This document shows positions 1 through 7,048 of a DNA stretch of 8,089 nucleotides, piece after piece. A program made the translations under genes and the position numbers. A model generated the notes under the pieces. The model was not told where the DNA came from. It saw nothing but the letters and a program-made list of their open reading frames with translations, and made no database searches. This DNA is from Syntrophobacterales bacterium (GTDB lineage Bacteria > Desulfobacterota > Syntrophobacteria > BM002), in assembly GCA_030613915.1 (NCBI GenBank), contig JAUWKY010000089.1, positions 1 through 8,089 of the forward strand, in the 5' to 3' direction. Positions within the stretch are counted from its first letter, which is position 1. Each line of letters opens with the position of its first letter.

Positions 1-894
1 CTCCAGTTCTGCCTCTGGTCGGAGGATTACCCGGTGTCTGAGGACCGGCAGAGCCATCTCCTTGATATCATCTGGGACAATAAAGTCCCTCCCCCCCATC
101 GCGGCCAAGCACTGGCTCGTTTTCAGCAAAGCTATGCCCCCCCGCGGACTGGCTCCAAGATGGAGGTGAGGAGAGCGTCGGGTTGCTTCCAGCAAGCTTT
201 GCACGTATGCCACTATTCCTTCCTCGACTTTCACTTCACGGACTCGTCGACGGAATTTGACGATGGTATCTTCTCCTGCTAGCCGAGCTAGTCCCATTGA
301 TTCCAGGTCATGGGCATCTATGGACTTTCCGTACCGAGCAAGGATCTCCCGCTCCTCGGCCTCTGAAGGGTAGCTCAACACTATCTTCATAAGGAACCGA
401 TCCATTTGAGCCTCGGGCAGCGGGTAGGTGCCCTCCTGTTCAATAGGATTCTGGGTCGCCACCACCATAAAACTTTCGGACAAAGGCAGGGTCTCGCCGT
501 CGATGCTCACCTGCCTTTCCTCCATGGCCTCGAGGAGTGCGGATTGGGTCTTTGGTGGCGCCCGGTTGATTTCATCACCCAAAAGAATCTCCGTAAAAAT
601 TGGACCCTTGCGAAGATGAAATTGCCTACTCTGCAAGTCGTAAATTTGCGTGCCCAAAATGTCTGCGGGCATCAGGTCGGGAGTGAACTGGATTCGGGTG
701 AACTCCGCCCTCAATATGTAGGCCAAGGTCTTGGCTAGGAGGGTTTTGCCCAGGCCCGGAACTCCTTCCATGAGGACATGCCCCCTTGCCAGAAGACCCG
801 CCAGCAAATGATTCACTGCCTGCTGTTGTCCCATGATCACTTTCGATATTTCACCAGAAATCCGCCCTACTAATTTTTCAACTTCTGCCGGCAT
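1..894 (-). CDS. moxR: MoxR-family AAA+ ATPase (C-terminus cut by window edge)
   Basis: Reading the minus strand from ATG at 894 gives 298 uninterrupted codons to the window edge. What is seen: Walker A GVPGLGKT (about residues 44-51), Walker B ILLGDEINRAPPK with D107/E108, sensor-1 region VVATQNPIEQEGTYPLPEAQMDRF (about 144-167), and a C-terminal lid section ending LRHRVILRPEAELE. MoxR proteins are usually about 310-330 residues, so only the last few dozen residues are missing. The family is AAA+ ATPases thought to act as chaperones or metal-insertion/remodelling factors with DUF58 (VWA-like) partners. Partner genes DUF4350 and DUF4129 lie upstream on the same strand, and a DUF58 gene is expected beyond the left edge. 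The start is supported by a GGAGAG Shine-Dalgarno at 899-906. A 288-bp gap separates it from the DUF4350 gene, larger than usual inside such operons. The family call is secure; the substrate is unknown. Confidence 0.95.
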   Translation of the reverse strand, partial: MPAEVEKLVGRISGEISKVIMGQQQAVNHLLAGLLARGHVLMEGVPGLGKTLLAKTLAYILRAEFTRIQFTPDLMPADILGTQIYDLQSRQFHLRKGPIFTEILLGDEINRAPPKTQSALLEAMEERQVSIDGETLPLSESFMVVATQNPIEQEGTYPLPEAQMDRFLMKIVLSYPSEAEEREILARYGKSIDAHDLESMGLARLAGEDTIVKFRRRVREVKVEEGIVAYVQSLLEATRRSPHLHLGASPRGGIALLKTSQCLAAMGGRDFIVPDDIKEMALPVLRHRVILRPEAELE

Positions 895-898
895 GTTG

Positions 899-906
899 CT
901 CTCTCC
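899..906 (-). promoter_or_regulatory. Ribosome binding site of moxR
   Basis: Reads GGAGAGAG on the minus strand. The GGAG core lies 8 nt before the ATG at 894 and supports that start. Confidence 0.6.
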
Positions 907-909
907 GAG

Positions 910-934
910 GCGCAATGCGCAGAGCGCATGGCGC
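910..934. repeat. Short perfect-loop hairpin in the moxR leader
   Basis: An 11-bp inverted repeat with one mismatch: arms 910-920 and 924-934 around a 3-nt loop (921-923). It is built from GCGC and ATGCGC blocks and lies directly next to the moxR Shine-Dalgarno (899-906), between that site and the heptamer repeat element. No T-run follows on the minus strand, so it is not an intrinsic terminator. It could be an mRNA-stabilising or translation-modulating structure, or part of the repeat element. Its function is not known. Confidence 0.55.
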
Positions 935-936
935 GT

Positions 937-1030
937 TTAGTAAAAGGAGGTTTCAGGTTTCAGTGTTCAGGTTTCAGCTTTTATGTTTCTTTTTCCTGAC
1001 ACCTGACACCCGACACCTGAAACCCTGAGA
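937..1030 (+). repeat. Heptamer-based palindromic intergenic repeat, family A copy 1
   Basis: From 951 the sequence is TTTCAGG, TTTCAGT, GTTCAGG, TTTCAGC, then a 17-bp spacer (979-995), then CTGACAC, CTGACAC, CCGACAC, CTGAAAC and CCTGAGA. The right arm is roughly the reverse complement of the left, so the element can fold into a long imperfect hairpin. A flank TTTAGTAAAAGG (937-948) is shared with copy 2. It lies between the DUF4350 gene and moxR, both on the minus strand. Read in that direction the hairpin is followed by CCTCCTTTTACT, which might weakly terminate or pause transcription. No ORF is expected inside it. Confidence 0.85.
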
Positions 1031-1182
1031 CTTAGCGCTTGAAATTTGATATTTTGCAATGCTCCATCACTCCTGCAGACTGCCGCAGAGGGGAAAGACC
1101 ATTAAGCTCCCTCAGGAGGCAGCCCAAAGCCGTGTCCTTTGAGCCGGATTCTTTACTCTTGCTGTATCCTGCTCGCGCTTCG
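1031..1182. other. Intergenic stretch with no recognised gene
   Basis: About 150 bases between the family A repeat and the stop codon of the DUF4350 gene. It contains a small possible hairpin, CTCC-CTCA-GGAG, and some purine-rich blocks. I recognise no coding frame, known RNA family or promoter in it. A vague likeness to a GEMM (cyclic-di-GMP) riboswitch was considered and rejected. Confidence 0.4.
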
Positions 1183-2316
1183 CTAGGCGCCACGAGCTGC
1201 TTTCCTCCGAGCCTCGTCCAAAGCCGAATACAATCCCCGTGCAGACATCAAGAGATCTCTTTCTGAAACTACTTGCTTATCAGGGTTTCGGCGAGCAGCC
1301 AGCAGTTTGTTCTGAAGGGTGTCGTCCCCATGAACGAGGATATTCTTGGCTTCTTTTTCAGTCCAGCGGACAAGAGCCTCAAAAGCAAGAACTCGGGCCC
1401 GTCCCCTCTGGAACAGCTGTGCCATCGCCTTCACATACTCAAGGGAAGAACGGCGCTTCTCTTGAATAAGTGGTCTGGGAAGTCCAAACCGTCTCCCTTT
1501 GGCGGCCCAAAGGACAAACAAGAGCAAGATCCCCTGAAGCGCTGGGACCAGGGCTCGTGAGTGGACCAAATGTTCCAGCACCGAGGTAACTCTGCCATAG
1601 CCATGATGGTATTCGTCAATCAGCAAACTGCCGTCCCCACGATTAGCGAGCAAAAGATTGAGGGCCAACCGGGCGTGATCTCCATCTCTCAGCGACTGGT
1701 TTGACAATAGATTGGGATCGGAAAGGCAGATCACCCTCCCGCTTCCTTCAGCACGCACCGCCAGGAGCCCACCCCACTTGCTTCTTATAAGAACCACAGT
1801 TTCCGGGTGTTGCGAGGTGAGATCAGCATGGCCATTGGATTCGAGGGTGTGTATCCCTTGAGTGTAAGATCCCGGCTGGAACAAAAACGCTTCGTTCTTA
1901 TCTTCCCGCTGATGCATAGCAAACACTGGCACCAAGGCAAACCCCATGTTCTTTAAGAAGGGATTCGGTCGACTCGCTATGAGCACGAGAGTCCTGCCGT
2001 CGCTCACCCACTCCTTGAGCGCTTCCATCTCCCCAGTCCCAGGACCAAGCTCCGGTTCCACCAGCACAAGAACCGAATTATCCTGAGGAAGGTTTTCAAA
2101 GCCTTTTTCCCACCTGCCAACGGGTAGATCCAGGGATTGTAACCAGAGATAAAGCGCTTTATATCCTCCCGCCGCTGCACTGTAGGTGGTTCGACGCTGA
2201 GGTGATTGTTTGCCTTGTTGGCTGTCCTCTAAAACCATTAACCCGTAGGCGGCGAGGAATAGCAAAATTCCCAAACCACCCATCAGCAACCAAGTAGCTC
2301 GTCCCCCTTTATTCAT
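1183..2316 (-). CDS. DUF4350 domain-containing membrane protein
   Basis: 377 residues. A transmembrane segment (about 9-28) is followed by an extracytoplasmic DUF4350 domain (about 45-235). Visible motifs are TTYSAAAGGYKALYLWL near its start, the SDPNLLSNQSL loop (about 199-209) and LLIDEYHHGY (about 231-240). A second transmembrane helix (about 255-272) and a basic cytoplasmic tail rich in Arg and Lys complete it. The fold resembles the small-molecule-binding or gliding-like domains found in moxR operons, with no known enzymatic activity. ATG at 2316 is chosen over an upstream ATG at 2343 because it overlaps the previous stop as ATGA and has a strong GGAGGG Shine-Dalgarno 6 nt upstream (2323-2328). 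It is therefore translationally coupled to the DUF4129 gene and most likely works with DUF4129, MoxR and an unseen DUF58 protein at the inner membrane. The domain call is firm; the function is unknown. Confidence 0.88.
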   Translation of the reverse strand: MNKGGRATWLLMGGLGILLFLAAYGLMVLEDSQQGKQSPQRRTTYSAAAGGYKALYLWLQSLDLPVGRWEKGFENLPQDNSVLVLVEPELGPGTGEMEALKEWVSDGRTLVLIASRPNPFLKNMGFALVPVFAMHQREDKNEAFLFQPGSYTQGIHTLESNGHADLTSQHPETVVLIRSKWGGLLAVRAEGSGRVICLSDPNLLSNQSLRDGDHARLALNLLLANRGDGSLLIDEYHHGYGRVTSVLEHLVHSRALVPALQGILLLFVLWAAKGRRFGLPRPLIQEKRRSSLEYVKAMAQLFQRGRARVLAFEALVRWTEKEAKNILVHGDDTLQNKLLAARRNPDKQVVSERDLLMSARGLYSALDEARRKAARGA

Positions 2317-3317
2317 ACCGAGCCCTCCAACCGCTGCACCCATCTCTCACAATCCTGAAACTCCTCTATCCCTGGCTGTCTTAACCCGTACCACGCCAAC
2401 TCATAACGATCGATCAACCTCTGGAGAGCCTCCCATCTTTCGGTCTGTCCTTCCACTCGGGCGAGGTGCTCCCTGTTGGTGGCTTCTGGCTCGTAAACCC
2501 ACCACCCTTTTTGGTGGCCTTCCATCAGAACGGAAATAAATAGCGACCTGATTGCTTCTCGGAAAGCCCCCTCCTGAGCCTTCTTTTTGGCCTCCTCCCG
2601 CCATGACCGCCAGTTTCGTTCGGGGCTTGTTTTCGTTGAAGGAGGAGGGGGGGCGCTGGCATATTTCCAACGCCAACCCACTGGTCCGAACAACCGGATG
2701 ATCCAGATGATCAGTATTGCGCCCAACACTAAGACGATTCCGTATGCCACATAGACAATCCACCCCGCCCGCATGGTATCAAGGAATCCCAGGTGATCTT
2801 TCAGCCACATGCCAAAGGCCTCAATTAATCTGGCGATATATTCCTTCCAGGCTGGATCCTTTCTTTTCTTCAGGTACCTGAACTCCTTGCCGCGATATAC
2901 CTCATCCAGAAGGGTTCTGTATTCATCCCAACTGGACACTTCCGAAAACGTTTCCCCGGTCCACCACGAAATCTCCTGCAACAGAGCCTGGTGATAAGCG
3001 GCAAGATGCTTCCTGCCCTGTGGGCTATCTTCAGCGTCTTTCGCCCAGCGAAAAAAGTCTTTACGATCCACGAGGAACCGCTCTCCGCCAGGATCTTGAA
3101 CCACCAGATCAGGGGGGAAGCTATCAGAAAACCAGGAGATCTCCTCCGGCCCAATCTGTCCCTCTCCTTCTTCCAAATGTGCGAGGGACTCTTGGATACG
3201 CAGACGATACTCAGCTACTGAAATGGATTCTGCCCAGACCTTTGAACCTCCTGTCAACAGGAAGGCGAGCAGGACAAGACTCCAGGTCACAGCTATGACA
3301 ATTCTCTTTATGCTCAT
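2313..3317 (-). CDS. DUF4129 domain-containing membrane protein
   Basis: 334 residues from ATG at 3317. A Sec-type signal peptide (about 1-29, cleavage likely after KVWA) is followed by a periplasmic region rich in Trp and acidic residues (30-180), one transmembrane helix (about 186-207), a short Pro-rich linker, and a cytoplasmic DUF4129 domain (about 233-330). The domain shows the family pattern: EAIRSLFISVLMEGHQKGWWVYEPEATNREHLARV and then RYELAWYGLRQPGIEEF. A start at 3395 is also open, but it would bury the signal peptide and has no Shine-Dalgarno, so 3317 is preferred; its own ribosome site is weak (TTGGAT). DUF4129 proteins occur with DUF4350, MoxR and DUF58 and have no established biochemical activity. 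The stop TGA overlaps the next start. The domain assignment is confident; the start is moderately sure. Confidence 0.85.
   Translation of the reverse strand: MSIKRIVIAVTWSLVLLAFLLTGGSKVWAESISVAEYRLRIQESLAHLEEGEGQIGPEEISWFSDSFPPDLVVQDPGGERFLVDRKDFFRWAKDAEDSPQGRKHLAAYHQALLQEISWWTGETFSEVSSWDEYRTLLDEVYRGKEFRYLKKRKDPAWKEYIARLIEAFGMWLKDHLGFLDTMRAGWIVYVAYGIVLVLGAILIIWIIRLFGPVGWRWKYASAPPPPSTKTSPERNWRSWREEAKKKAQEGAFREAIRSLFISVLMEGHQKGWWVYEPEATNREHLARVEGQTERWEALQRLIDRYELAWYGLRQPGIEEFQDCERWVQRLEGSV
2323..2328 (-). promoter_or_regulatory. Ribosome binding site deciding the DUF4350 start
   Basis: GGAGGG on the minus strand, 6 nt before ATG at 2316 and inside the end of the DUF4129 gene. It favours 2316 over the ATG at 2343, which lacks a comparable site. 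Confidence 0.7.
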
Positions 3318-3582
3318 GGCTATCCAACGGGTTTGAGCTGTCCACCCCACTTGTATACAGGTCCCAGGCACAAAACATCCGAATGCAACTTTCATGCGAC
3401 GTTTCAGTATTACGGCAAATATATCCTACACTTATTTGACAGGCAGGGATTGCGGACACAGATCTTTTTAGCAGTCTCGGAACGGAGACAGGCAGTTACT
3501 ACGGAGAGCACTAAATAGTTTGCAAAAGACAATGGTGGTCATGTCGATGGAGGGTCATTATGTCTTTTCTAGGCTTCACTCA
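3318..3582. other. Intergenic gap between lytic transglycosylase and DUF4129 genes
   Basis: 265 bases that probably carry the promoter of the moxR cluster on the minus strand. I could not pick out a convincing -35/-10 pair. A small inverted repeat (GTCTC at 3474-3478, GAGAC at 3485-3489) has no T-run after it on either strand, so no intrinsic terminator of the transglycosylase gene is called. No coding frame here looks real. Confidence 0.4.
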
Positions 3583-4734
3583 TTAATTGTTCTTGACAGA
3601 GGTGCTATTGTTGCCATTTTCCTCCTCGTCAATTGTTATAGGCACAGATTTTTTGGGATAAATGATGAGTCGATCACCTGGATGGATGGGCGCTTTGGGG
3701 TTCAATCGATTCCATATAATGAGAGAAGCCAGGGAAACTCCAAAGCGCTCGGCGATGGCGGTAAGGTGGTCTCCCTCTTTTACCAGATAGGTCTGCTCCT
3801 TTTGGTTGGATGACCAGTGCTTCAGGAGATCTCGATATCGAGCCTGAAAATTCTCGGAGCCCTCTTTGGGAATCAGAATCGCATGGTTCCCCTCGGTCAA
3901 ATAGTGTCCTCGAATTTCGGGATTCAAATCTTTGATCACTTTGAAATGGGTTTGCGCTGCCTGGGCAATAATTCTGATTGGGGTCTCCTTGAAACATTGG
4001 ACCCTGACCCGATCGAAGCTAAGTGCGGGATAGTAGTCTTCTTCAGCGAGATAGAAGCCATATTTTGCTGGATCCTCAAGAATCAACTTTATTGCGATAA
4101 TTCTAAATATATACCTTTGTGTTTCCAGGTTAAGGTATAACTGGTAGTAGTTATTGACTCCCTGTTCAACGATTTCAGCATTCAGCCCCACTTCCCCCAT
4201 GTTGTATGCGGCAGCAGCCAGAGCCCATGACCCAAAAGTATCATAAAGGTCGCTCAAGTACCTGATCGCTGCCTGGGTCGAAGCAAAGATGTTCCGTCTT
4301 TCATCGATACGTCTATTGATGACCAGACCGTACTGTCGACCAGTGTAGTTCATGAATTGCCAGAACCCCACGGCTCCTTTCCGTGAGCGCGCATGAGGTC
4401 GAAGGGCACTTTCAGCAATGGCAACATATTTCAGATCATCTGGCATCCCTTCGCTTCTTAACACCTCCTCAATGTAAGGCATATAGCGCCTGGAACGTTT
4501 CAACCAGAGAATAACCTGGGGTCTATGCCACAGTGAAAGCAGGAGTTCTTTTTCAATTCGCTCCCTAACTTCCTGAACTTCTAAGGGTACCGGTTCACCG
4601 CAAAACTCCAGAGGTGTTGTGATACTGAGAGCAGACATCATTGACGGGAAACTGAACGGTTCGAAAGGTTCGGCATTCACTTCTGAAAAAGAAAAGATAA
4701 CTATTCCGAGCAACAGTAAGGACTTCCATTTCAC
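3583..4734 (-). CDS. mltD: MltD-like membrane-bound/periplasmic lytic murein transglycosylase with LysM domain
   Basis: 383 residues starting at GTG 4734. It would cleave the MurNAc-GlcNAc bond of peptidoglycan, forming 1,6-anhydro-MurNAc ends, in the periplasm. A signal peptide (about 1-21, cleavage after EVNA) leads to an SLT (goose-lysozyme-like) domain. That domain has catalytic Glu108 in AIAESALRPHARS, the GFWQFM motif (123-128) and AYNMGEVG (176-183), the pattern of family 1 MltD-type enzymes. A degenerate LysM-like stretch (about 251-290) precedes a clear C-terminal LysM (about 315-359: YLVKEGDHLTAIAERFGVSL onward), which binds glycan. The tail is acidic and Asn-rich. E. coli MltD is longer and has two LysM repeats, so this is a compact version. 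GTG at 4734 has a strong AGAGGTG site 6 nt upstream; a longer frame from TTG 4770 would place charged residues ahead of the signal peptide. There is no lipobox Cys, so lipoprotein anchoring is not supported. Confidence 0.92.
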   Translation of the reverse strand: MKWKSLLLLGIVIFSFSEVNAEPFEPFSFPSMMSALSITTPLEFCGEPVPLEVQEVRERIEKELLLSLWHRPQVILWLKRSRRYMPYIEEVLRSEGMPDDLKYVAIAESALRPHARSRKGAVGFWQFMNYTGRQYGLVINRRIDERRNIFASTQAAIRYLSDLYDTFGSWALAAAAYNMGEVGLNAEIVEQGVNNYYQLYLNLETQRYIFRIIAIKLILEDPAKYGFYLAEEDYYPALSFDRVRVQCFKETPIRIIAQAAQTHFKVIKDLNPEIRGHYLTEGNHAILIPKEGSENFQARYRDLLKHWSSNQKEQTYLVKEGDHLTAIAERFGVSLASLIIWNRLNPKAPIHPGDRLIIYPKKSVPITIDEEENGNNSTSVKNN

Positions 4735-4740
4735 GGGATT

Positions 4741-4750
4741 CACCTCTTTT
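4741..4750 (-). promoter_or_regulatory. Ribosome binding site deciding the transglycosylase GTG start
   Basis: AAAAGAGGTG on the minus strand, 6 nt before GTG at 4734. It lies inside the longer frame that begins with TTG at 4770 and therefore argues for the shorter protein. Confidence 0.65.
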
Positions 4751-4831
4751 GGATCAAATTGTGATATCAACTCCAGTTATCACCGAGCCCCCAGTTTTAT
4801 ATCATAAATTATCCCAAGCTTCATGTGGCTA

Positions 4832-4916
4832 TTTAGTAAAAGGTTTCAGTGTTCAGTGTTCAGGTTTCAGCTTCTATGGCTATATTTCCTGACACCTGAC
4901 ACCTGACACCTGAAAT
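4832..4916 (+). repeat. Heptamer-based palindromic intergenic repeat, family A copy 2
   Basis: Units from 4844: TTTCAGT, GTTCAGT, GTTCAGG, TTTCAGC; a 17-bp spacer (4872-4888); then CTGACAC three times and CTGAAAT. It shares the preceding TTTAGTAAAAGG flank with copy 1 and lies in the same orientation. It sits in the divergent gap between the transglycosylase gene (minus) and thiW (plus), so it is not simply a 3'-end element. Its spacer differs from the other two copies at several bases but has the same length. Confidence 0.85.
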
Positions 4917-5085
4917 CTCCACAAAGGCTCGCAATCTTTACCGCCAAAGCAATCAACTCTGACCCCCGCAAGCCTAAATAAAGAAGTGGCCCCTTGATTT
5001 TTTCAGTCGGAGGCGATAAGTGAGGTAGTATCCTATTCCCACCAATTTAGTGTATCATATTCTCTGGTCCGGTAGAGATAAGGAT
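4917..5085. other. Leader/promoter region of the ECF operon, no TPP riboswitch seen
   Basis: About 170 bases ahead of thiW that should hold the operon promoter. An AT-rich TATCAT at 5053-5058 could be a -10 element, but no matching -35 box is present at normal spacing. The TPP (THI element) hallmarks, CTGAGA and the segment around ACCTGATCTGGATAATGCC, are absent. The divergent transglycosylase promoter must lie between about 4735 and 4830, where only AT-rich -10-like strings are seen. Confidence 0.4.
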
Positions 5086-5093
5086 AAGGAGAG
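5086..5093 (+). promoter_or_regulatory. Ribosome binding site of thiW
   Basis: AAGGAGAG, 6 nt before the ATG at 5100: a near-ideal Shine-Dalgarno that fixes the start. Confidence 0.75.
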
Positions 5094-5099
5094 TTAGCA

Positions 5100-5582
5100 A
5101 TGGAGACGAAAGAAGTGGCGCGTGCCGTAATCTTGGTGGCCATTGCGGTTGCCTTATCGCCGTTCTTTATCCCGGTTGGCATTTCAAAGTGCTTTCCAGC
5201 CCAACACATGGTCAATGTCCTCAGTGCGGTCATGCTTGGACCTGCCTATGCGGTGGCCATCGCTACCATCGCAGGCATCATCAGAAATATGATGGGCCTC
5301 GGGACTCTTCTGGCTTTCCCGGGTGGAATGATTGGTGCCTTGCTGGCAGGTCTTGCCTATCGCGCCTCCAAAAACATCTATTTGGCCGGACTCGGAGAAG
5401 TCATCGGCACCGGAATCTTGGGCTCCCTTGCCAGCGTTTGGATCGTAGCGCCCCTCTTGATGGGCAAAGCTATGGCGCTGGCCACCTTGATGATAGCCTT
5501 CAGTGTCAGCACCCTCGGGGGAACAATCATTGCTATCATCGCTCTCCACCTTCTGCGTAAGGGGGGGATCTGGGAGCCGTGA
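5100..5582 (+). CDS. thiW: ThiW, substrate-specific (S) component of a thiazole/thiamin-precursor ECF transporter
   Basis: 160 residues, the normal ThiW length, almost entirely hydrophobic with about five to six membrane segments. Recognisable family stretches are LSPFFIPVGISKCFPAQHM (about 18-37), NVLSAVMLGPAYAV (39-52), GIIRNMMGLGTLLAFPGGMIGALLAGL (59-85) and GEVIGTGILG. ThiW proteins are found in thiamin operons and are predicted to import the thiazole moiety hydroxyethylthiazole, mainly on genome-context evidence. The gene is followed by its own ATPase and coupling protein, so it forms a dedicated (group I) ECF module. The stop TGA overlaps the next start as GTGA, giving translational coupling. 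It could in principle bind another vitamin precursor, but the ThiW family call is strong. Confidence 0.9.
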   Translation: METKEVARAVILVAIAVALSPFFIPVGISKCFPAQHMVNVLSAVMLGPAYAVAIATIAGIIRNMMGLGTLLAFPGGMIGALLAGLAYRASKNIYLAGLGEVIGTGILGSLASVWIVAPLLMGKAMALATLMIAFSVSTLGGTIIAIIALHLLRKGGIWEP

Positions 5583-7048
5583 TCCGTTTGCGCGACATAC
5601 GTTATCGCTATCCCCACACCGGGTGGGTATTGAAAGGGGTCGATTTCTCAGTAAAAGATTGCGAGTACCTCTTCATTGGAGGTGCCAATGGCTCTGGGAA
5701 GTCGACCCTCGCTTATCTTTTCAACGGCCTCATTCCTCACTTCTTCGGCGGCACCCTGCAGGGCACCGTTACCATTGATGACCTCAACACCCTGGAGCAT
5801 AAAGTCTTCGAGCTTTTTTCTCACGTGGGTCTTGTACTGCAAAACGCCGATGCCCAACTCTTCAACAGCACTGTGGAAGACGAGATAGCTTTTGGTTTGG
5901 AAAGCCTGGGCTTGTCTGGCGCGGAGATCGACAACCGTATCCAGAAGATCTCCCGGACATTGAAATTAGAGGATCTTCTCGAGCGATCCCCTGCAACCCT
6001 ATCGGGTGGTGAAAAGCGTCTGGTGGCAATAGCATCGGTGCTTTGTCTGAACCCTTCGGTTTTGCTTCTTGATGAGCCCTATGGCGATCTCGATTGGCAA
6101 GCGGTGGAGAGAGTGCGCCAGGCCCTGTCGGAGGTCAACCGCAGCGGCAAGACCGTCATCGTTATTGAACAGCGAATGGGTAAGTTTCTGCATGACACCT
6201 CACGGTGTCTCATCCTGGAACAAGGAAAGCTCCTGTACGAGGGCACCCCCCAGTCTGCCCACCAAGTCCTCCTCAACACCCATCTGTTACCCCAATATTC
6301 AACTGGGAGAAACAGGTCACCTGGCAAAGAACCACTGCTCATTGCTCAGGATCTTTCCTATCGGATAAATGAAAAAGAGATCCTCAAACTAGTGTCCCTT
6401 GAGCTTAGGGAGGGAGAGACTCTGGCTCTTATTGGCAGGAATGGATCGGGAAAAACCACTCTGCTGAAGCACTTCAATGGCTTACTGCGACCCACGTCCG
6501 GCAGGGTTACCTTCAAGGGCGAGGAAATTCAAGGCAAGGCCCCTTCGGAGCTGGCAGCCGAGGTGGGACTCTCTTTCCAGAATCCAAACGATCAGTTTTT
6601 CAAATACCGGGTGAAGGATGAGGTCATGGCGGGGCCCAGAATACTCAGGAAAATACAGGAAGATTGGCTCCAAGAGATTTGGCAGGTCTTCGATCTCCAT
6701 GAACTTTTGGATAGATCTCCATACCGCCTGAGCGAGGGCGAGAAGAAGCGAGTAGCACTTGCTTCCATCCTGGCCACGCGGCCGAAACTACTGGTCCTTG
6801 ATGAACCAACCTCTGGACAAGACGGACGTTTTCGTGAAGCTCTGGCCACTCTTATGGCAGAACTCAAGAATCGCGGCTTCACCATTGTGATTGCCACTCA
6901 CGATCTGGAGTTTGCCCAAGCCGTCGCGGATCGATGGATAGTTTTGCATGAAGGTCGAGTAGTGGGAGATGGAGCACCTGAGGATTTACGGGGTGACAAG
7001 CGACTGGTCCAGCTCGGGGCATTGCCCCGGCCCGAGGCTGAGAACTAG
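5579..7048 (+). CDS. ecfA: ECF transporter ATPase with two fused ABC domains (EcfA-EcfA')
   Basis: 489 residues, two CbiO-type nucleotide-binding domains in one chain; many ECF systems encode them separately. Domain 1 (about 1-235): Walker A GANGSGKS (35-42), Q-loop Gln88, signature LSGGE (141-145), Walker B VLLLDEP (D165/E166), but Gln198 (VIVIEQR) where the H-switch His normally stands. Domain 2 (about 252-480): Walker A GRNGSGKT (286-293), Gln334, signature LSEGE (384-388), Walker B LLVLDEP (D408/E409), switch His441 (IATHD). In the head-to-tail dimer, the site made by domain 1 Walker motifs and the domain 2 signature carries both deviations; the other site is canonical. The protein hydrolyses ATP at the inner face of the membrane to drive ThiW-EcfT. 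The start is GTG at 5579, coupled to thiW. The stop TAG lies inside a palindromic repeat (7044-7114), so the last residues (PRPEAEN) may have been shaped by that element. Confidence 0.93.
   Translation: MIRLRDIRYRYPHTGWVLKGVDFSVKDCEYLFIGGANGSGKSTLAYLFNGLIPHFFGGTLQGTVTIDDLNTLEHKVFELFSHVGLVLQNADAQLFNSTVEDEIAFGLESLGLSGAEIDNRIQKISRTLKLEDLLERSPATLSGGEKRLVAIASVLCLNPSVLLLDEPYGDLDWQAVERVRQALSEVNRSGKTVIVIEQRMGKFLHDTSRCLILEQGKLLYEGTPQSAHQVLLNTHLLPQYSTGRNRSPGKEPLLIAQDLSYRINEKEILKLVSLELREGETLALIGRNGSGKTTLLKHFNGLLRPTSGRVTFKGEEIQGKAPSELAAEVGLSFQNPNDQFFKYRVKDEVMAGPRILRKIQEDWLQEIWQVFDLHELLDRSPYRLSEGEKKRVALASILATRPKLLVLDEPTSGQDGRFREALATLMAELKNRGFTIVIATHDLEFAQAVADRWIVLHEGRVVGDGAPEDLRGDKRLVQLGALPRPEAEN

Noticed and set aside
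406..738. Plus-strand open frames across the moxR region
   Set aside because: They lie opposite a complete, well-conserved MoxR reading frame and show no family features.
951..1030. CRISPR-like array from the repeated 7-bp units
   Set aside because: Units are 7 bp and contiguous with no spacers of 30 or so bases, and no cas genes are present.
1075..1160. Possible GEMM-like (cyclic-di-GMP) riboswitch because of GGGGAAAGACC followed by CCCAAAGCC
   Set aside because: The conserved GGGACGCAAAGCC-type core and the second helix are missing, and on the plus strand no gene follows in the same direction.
2313..3395. Longer DUF4129 protein starting at 3395
   Set aside because: It would place 26 residues before an obvious signal peptide and has no ribosome site; ATG at 3317 is the better start.
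3470..3482. 13-bp identity in inverted orientation with 7082-7094 (TTCCGAGACTGCT)
   Set aside because: About one such match is expected by chance in a window of this size, and the flanks do not continue the similarity.
3474..3489. Inverted repeat GTCTC/GAGAC as a terminator of the transglycosylase gene
   Set aside because: The stem is only 5 bp and no T-run follows on either strand.
3583..4770. Longer transglycosylase starting at TTG 4770
   Set aside because: GTG at 4734 has a strong Shine-Dalgarno at proper spacing and gives a clean signal peptide; the extra 12 residues are charged and precede it.
5184..5560. Long open frames overlapping thiW on both strands
   Set aside because: They are low-complexity shadows of thiW with no recognisable domain, while thiW itself is a clear family member with a strong ribosome site.
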